Assembly (NCBI RefSeq): GCF_032051575.1
Contig: NZ_DAMBYD010000014.1
Coordinates: 44,452 to 108,451 of the forward strand
Source: Aminipila sp032051575
GTDB taxonomy: Bacteria; Bacillota; Clostridia; Peptostreptococcales; Anaerovoracaceae
Direction of reading: 5' to 3'
Length of the DNA: 64,000 nucleotides
This document shows, one piece after another, positions 61,759 to 64,000 of this stretch (within the stretch, counting starts at the first letter, position 1; every line of letters begins with the position of its first letter). Under the pieces are notes generated by a model that saw only the letters and a program-made list of their open reading frames with translations, was not told the DNA's origin and made no database searches. The translations under genes and the position numbers were made by a program.

Positions 61759-62337
61759 CTAAGGCTCTAATCTGCCATCATTATAATGTTTTCTGCAAAG
61801 TGAAACATACATATCATTTCCACCTACAACAACTTGTTCTCCCTGTTTTACAAACTTTCCATCTACAACTCTAGCCACCATGGTAGCTTTTCTTCCACAC
61901 CAGCATATAGTTTTAATCTCTTCAATTTTATCAGCGTAAACTAACATATAGTATGAACCTTCAAATAATTCATTTCTAAAATCGTTCTTTAATCCATAGG
62001 CCAGTACTGGAACATCACAGCTATCTACTACTTCCACTAATTCCTGAACATGGTGTTTCTTTAAGAATTGACACTCATCAACCAGCACACAATCCACTTT
62101 TTCCTTTGCATTTTCCGATAAAAATAATTCTAAAATATTTGTATCATCTGCAACCATTACAGCTTCTCTCTGTATACCTATTCTTGAAGTCACTACCCCT
62201 GCTCCATATCGGTCATCAACACTTGGAACTAAAGTCAAAACTCGTTTTCCTCTTTCTTCATAATTATATGCAACTTTAATAAGTTCAATAGACTTACCTG
62301 CATTCATTGTACTGTATCTATAATATAGCTGTGCCAC
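61759..62337 (-). CDS. tdk: Thymidine kinase (type II)
   Basis: A 192-residue kinase making dTMP from thymidine. Walker A in STMNAGKSIEL, VDECQFL, lasso DVPVLAYGLKNDF, and zinc Cys in CWCGR and C...H near the end (LCRKHY). The start is a GTG at 62337 after a perfect AGGAGGAAA; the frame extends to 62379 but without a site, and family members start here (VAQLYYRYS). Confidence 0.94.
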   Translation of the reverse strand: MAQLYYRYSTMNAGKSIELIKVAYNYEERGKRVLTLVPSVDDRYGAGVVTSRIGIQREAVMVADDTNILELFLSENAKEKVDCVLVDECQFLKKHHVQELVEVVDSCDVPVLAYGLKNDFRNELFEGSYYMLVYADKIEEIKTICWCGRKATMVARVVDGKFVKQGEQVVVGGNDMYVSLCRKHYNDGRLEP

Positions 62338-62461
62338 TCTTTTTCCTCCTATATATACCTTTTGTCTGTTCGAATACATATATCATTGTAATTGAAATTT
62401 TCCCTAAAATCAAATATAATTATTAAGGACAAATTGTTTTATAGGAAGGATAAATTTAAAA

Positions 62462-62800
62462 ATGGAATTATTTTGGTTAATTGCAAAATGCGTTTTGGTT
62501 GGAGTCATATGGGCTGCGTTGCTCATACCAGTTATATTTAATCATGGAGGAGCCATTAAATATGTTCTTACCGTATGTATTATAGCTGCCCTATGTTTCT
62601 TTTTTAAGAGTTATAATGCGCTCATAAATACTATGACGCTTATTGCCCTGGTTGCCCTTGTCATATCCTTTATTACCTCCATGGCTGTTTTCGAAAAGGA
62701 ATCTAAGGTCAAATCTAAAGTTATTGCTTTTTCCTGCATTATAGCTGGCCTATCCTATCTAGTTACCATTTTATTTTTTAACAGTGTACATATTCTATAA
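62462..62800 (+). CDS. Small four-TM membrane protein, unknown
   Basis: A 112-residue protein with four hydrophobic segments (about 5-22, 30-47, 54-72, 87-108) and almost no soluble part. I do not recognise it. SD AGGAAGGA. It overlaps nothing but lies close before the nitroreductase gene. Confidence 0.65.
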   Translation: MELFWLIAKCVLVGVIWAALLIPVIFNHGGAIKYVLTVCIIAALCFFFKSYNALINTMTLIALVALVISFITSMAVFEKESKVKSKVIAFSCIIAGLSYLVTILFFNSVHIL

Positions 62801-62852
62801 TATATTAGAAATGATTTTTAGTAATGATAATTATAGGAGGACTAAAATTAAT

Positions 62853-63392
62853 ATGCTATCAGAAATACAAAATCGAAGAAGTATTAGAAAATATAAAAAT
62901 AAAGATGTTGAAAAAGAAAAGATTTTACAAATTATAGACAGTGCTCGCTTATCCCCTTCTGGAAGTAACACTCAGCCATGGAACTTTATTGTTATTACGT
63001 CAGAAACTATGAAAGAAAAAATAACCTATGCTGATCACAGTCAAAGTTGGATGATGACAGCACCAGTATTCATTGTTTGTGTTGCTGATATTCGTTGCCG
63101 AATTGACAGTAATGTCACCATATGGTTAGATGAAAACAGTCCTGAGCCAGAATTAAAACAAATCATCAGAGATACATCAATAGCCATAGAACATATGTGT
63201 CTTCAAGCAGAGCATCTAGGCTTATCAACTTGCTGGACAGCCTGGTTCAATCAAAAGGATCTTAGACCGATTTTAGGTATTCCTGAAGATAAATACGTAT
63301 GTTGTGTCCTTACATTAGGATATAATGATGAATTGCCTAAACAACGTCCAAGAAGGCCCTTAAATGAATTAATTAGATATGAAAAATGGTAA
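62853..63392 (+). CDS. Nitroreductase-family FMN protein
   Basis: A 179-residue NADH/FMN nitroreductase fold: IQNRRSIRKYKNKDV, ARLSPSGSNTQPWNF and the C-terminal GYNDELPKQRPRRPL. Dimeric flavoprotein reducing nitro compounds or quinones; natural substrate unknown. ATG 62853 with AGGAGGA about 12 bases upstream. Confidence 0.92.
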   Translation: MLSEIQNRRSIRKYKNKDVEKEKILQIIDSARLSPSGSNTQPWNFIVITSETMKEKITYADHSQSWMMTAPVFIVCVADIRCRIDSNVTIWLDENSPEPELKQIIRDTSIAIEHMCLQAEHLGLSTCWTAWFNQKDLRPILGIPEDKYVCCVLTLGYNDELPKQRPRRPLNELIRYEKW

Positions 63393-63393
63393 A

Positions 63394-63425
63394 AAAAAAC
63401 CGTTTCGTTTGAAACGGTTTTTTTT
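63394..63425. terminator. Bidirectional terminator of the nitroreductase gene and the tRNA cluster
   Basis: AAACCGTTTC-gttt-GAAACGGTTT with A tract before and T tract after. Confidence 0.85.
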
Positions 63426-63500
63426 GGTGCCCAGACTCGGAATCGAACCAAGGACACGAGGATTTTCAGTCCTCTGCTCTACCTACTGAGCTATCTGGGC
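63425..63500 (-). tRNA. tRNA-Phe (GAA)
   Basis: Complete cloverleaf: acceptor GCCCAGA/TCTGGGC, TAGCTCAG D-arm, anticodon loop CTGAAAA with GAA, GGTTCGATTCC T-arm; CCA encoded. Last of the cluster before the terminator. Confidence 0.96.
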
Positions 63501-63515
63501 ATGCTTTATAAAAAA

Positions 63516-63592
63516 TGGTCGGGGTGGCAGGATTTGAACCCGCGGCCCACTGGTCCCAAACCAGTTGCGCTACCAAGCTGCGCTACACCCCG
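63516..63592 (-). tRNA. tRNA-Pro (UGG)
   Basis: Acceptor CGGGGTG/CACCCCG, D-arm TAGCGCAG, anticodon loop with TGG, T-arm GGTTCAAATCC, encoded CCA. Confidence 0.96.
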
Positions 63593-63617
63593 ATACAAAG
63601 CAAAATTTAACTTCATG

Positions 63618-63706
<89 letters not shown>

Positions 63707-63739
63707 ATCAATGAGTTCTACTTCTTATTTAAATTAAAT

Positions 63740-63815
63740 TGGTGACCCATCGGAGATTCGAACTCCGGACACCTTGATTAAAAGTCAAGTGCTCTGCCAA
63801 CTGAGCTAATAGGTC
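63740..63815 (-). tRNA. tRNA-Lys (UUU)
   Basis: Acceptor GACCTAT/ATGGGTC (one T-G pair), TAGCTCAG D-arm, anticodon loop CTTTTAA with TTT, encoded ACCA. Confidence 0.95.
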
Positions 63816-63818
63816 ACA

Positions 63819-63894
63819 TGGCTGGGGTAGCAGGACTCGAACCTACGAATGACGGAGTCAAAGTCCGTTGCCTTACCGACTTGGCTATACCCCA
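63819..63894 (-). tRNA. tRNA-Gln (UUG)
   Basis: Acceptor TGGGGTA/TACCCCA with the weak U1-A72 pair typical of tRNA-Gln, anticodon loop CTTTGAC with TTG, encoded GCCA. Confidence 0.95.
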
Positions 63895-63952
63895 TTCTCA
63901 AAGCCTTAACCCAATTTAATATTGAATTACGGCGAGTCTTAAATAAAAAAAA

Positions 63953-64000
63953 TGGTGAGCCCATAGGGATTTGAACCCCAGACACACGGCTTAGAAGGCC
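63953..64000 (-). tRNA. tRNA-Arg (UCU), 3' part
   Basis: Anticodon loop CTTCTAA with TCT, T-arm GGTTCAAATCC and encoded ACCA; the 5' half lies beyond the right edge. Confidence 0.85.

Overview
The window is AT-rich and looks like the chromosome of an anaerobic Clostridia-type Firmicute. The signs are an electron-bifurcating type [FeFe]-hydrogenase (HydABC-like) with the HydF maturase, a T-box leader on thrS, strong GGAGG ribosome binding sites, SepF/DivIVA division genes, a PASTA kinase/phosphatase pair, CCA-encoding tRNA genes and a small protein resembling the forespore sigma-G inhibitor Gin. I cannot name a genus. No prophage, insertion sequence, CRISPR array or rRNA gene was seen. Most of the window is vertically inherited core genome, with a few accessory islands.

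Layout. 1-6.0 kb: a YicC-type RNase (cut by the left edge), RqcH, a degenerate gamma-glutamylcyclotransferase-like protein, a secreted stalk-domain cysteine hydrolase, HydF and the Gin-like peptide. 6.1-15.1 kb: one long minus-strand run from ylxM-ffh-rpsP-khpA-rimM-trmD (SRP, ribosome and tRNA maturation) into a HlyD-like gene, ylmE, sepF, yggT, divIVA, lspA, rluD and a flavin reductase. 15.2-27.9 kb: sppA, asnA, a self-regulated GntR/ABC operon of YtrA type, an Orn/Lys/Arg decarboxylase, pepT, a BaiN/HI0933 flavoprotein, a MocR-type regulator and small genes including a YjfB-like one.

27.9-36.5 kb is the most interesting part. A minus-strand operon encodes HydC, a stand-alone histidine-kinase-type ATPase, a [2Fe-2S] protein, HydB and catalytic HydA. 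Divergent from it, a plus-strand operon encodes two DRTGG-type proteins, an RsbT-like ATPase, a putative sensory (group D-like) [FeFe]-hydrogenase with Ala at the proton-transfer Cys position, and a PHP phosphoesterase. I read this as a candidate hydrogen/redox-sensing signalling module beside the metabolic hydrogenase.

36.5-46.6 kb: thrS with its T-box (specifier ACC), then a minus-strand operon from one strong promoter. It encodes a reduced Tad/Flp-pilus-like machine (CpaB-like, CpaE-like with a broken P-loop, TadA-like ATPase, TadB/TadC-like membrane proteins, four small pilin-like proteins) and a YiiX-like cysteine hydrolase, and reads on into cobT. 46.6-50.2 kb: an ABC-F ATPase, a Met-rich lipoprotein and an isolated PduB-like microcompartment shell gene.

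50.2-60.7 kb: the conserved minus-strand run queH-priA-def-fmt-yugP-rsmB-prpC-prkC-rsgA-rpe. 60.8-63.4 kb: a YhcC-type radical SAM protein, thymidine kinase, a small membrane protein and a nitroreductase. 63.4-64.0 kb: a minus-strand tRNA cluster (Arg, Gln, Lys, Ser, Pro, Phe in transcription order), with tRNA-Arg cut by the right edge.
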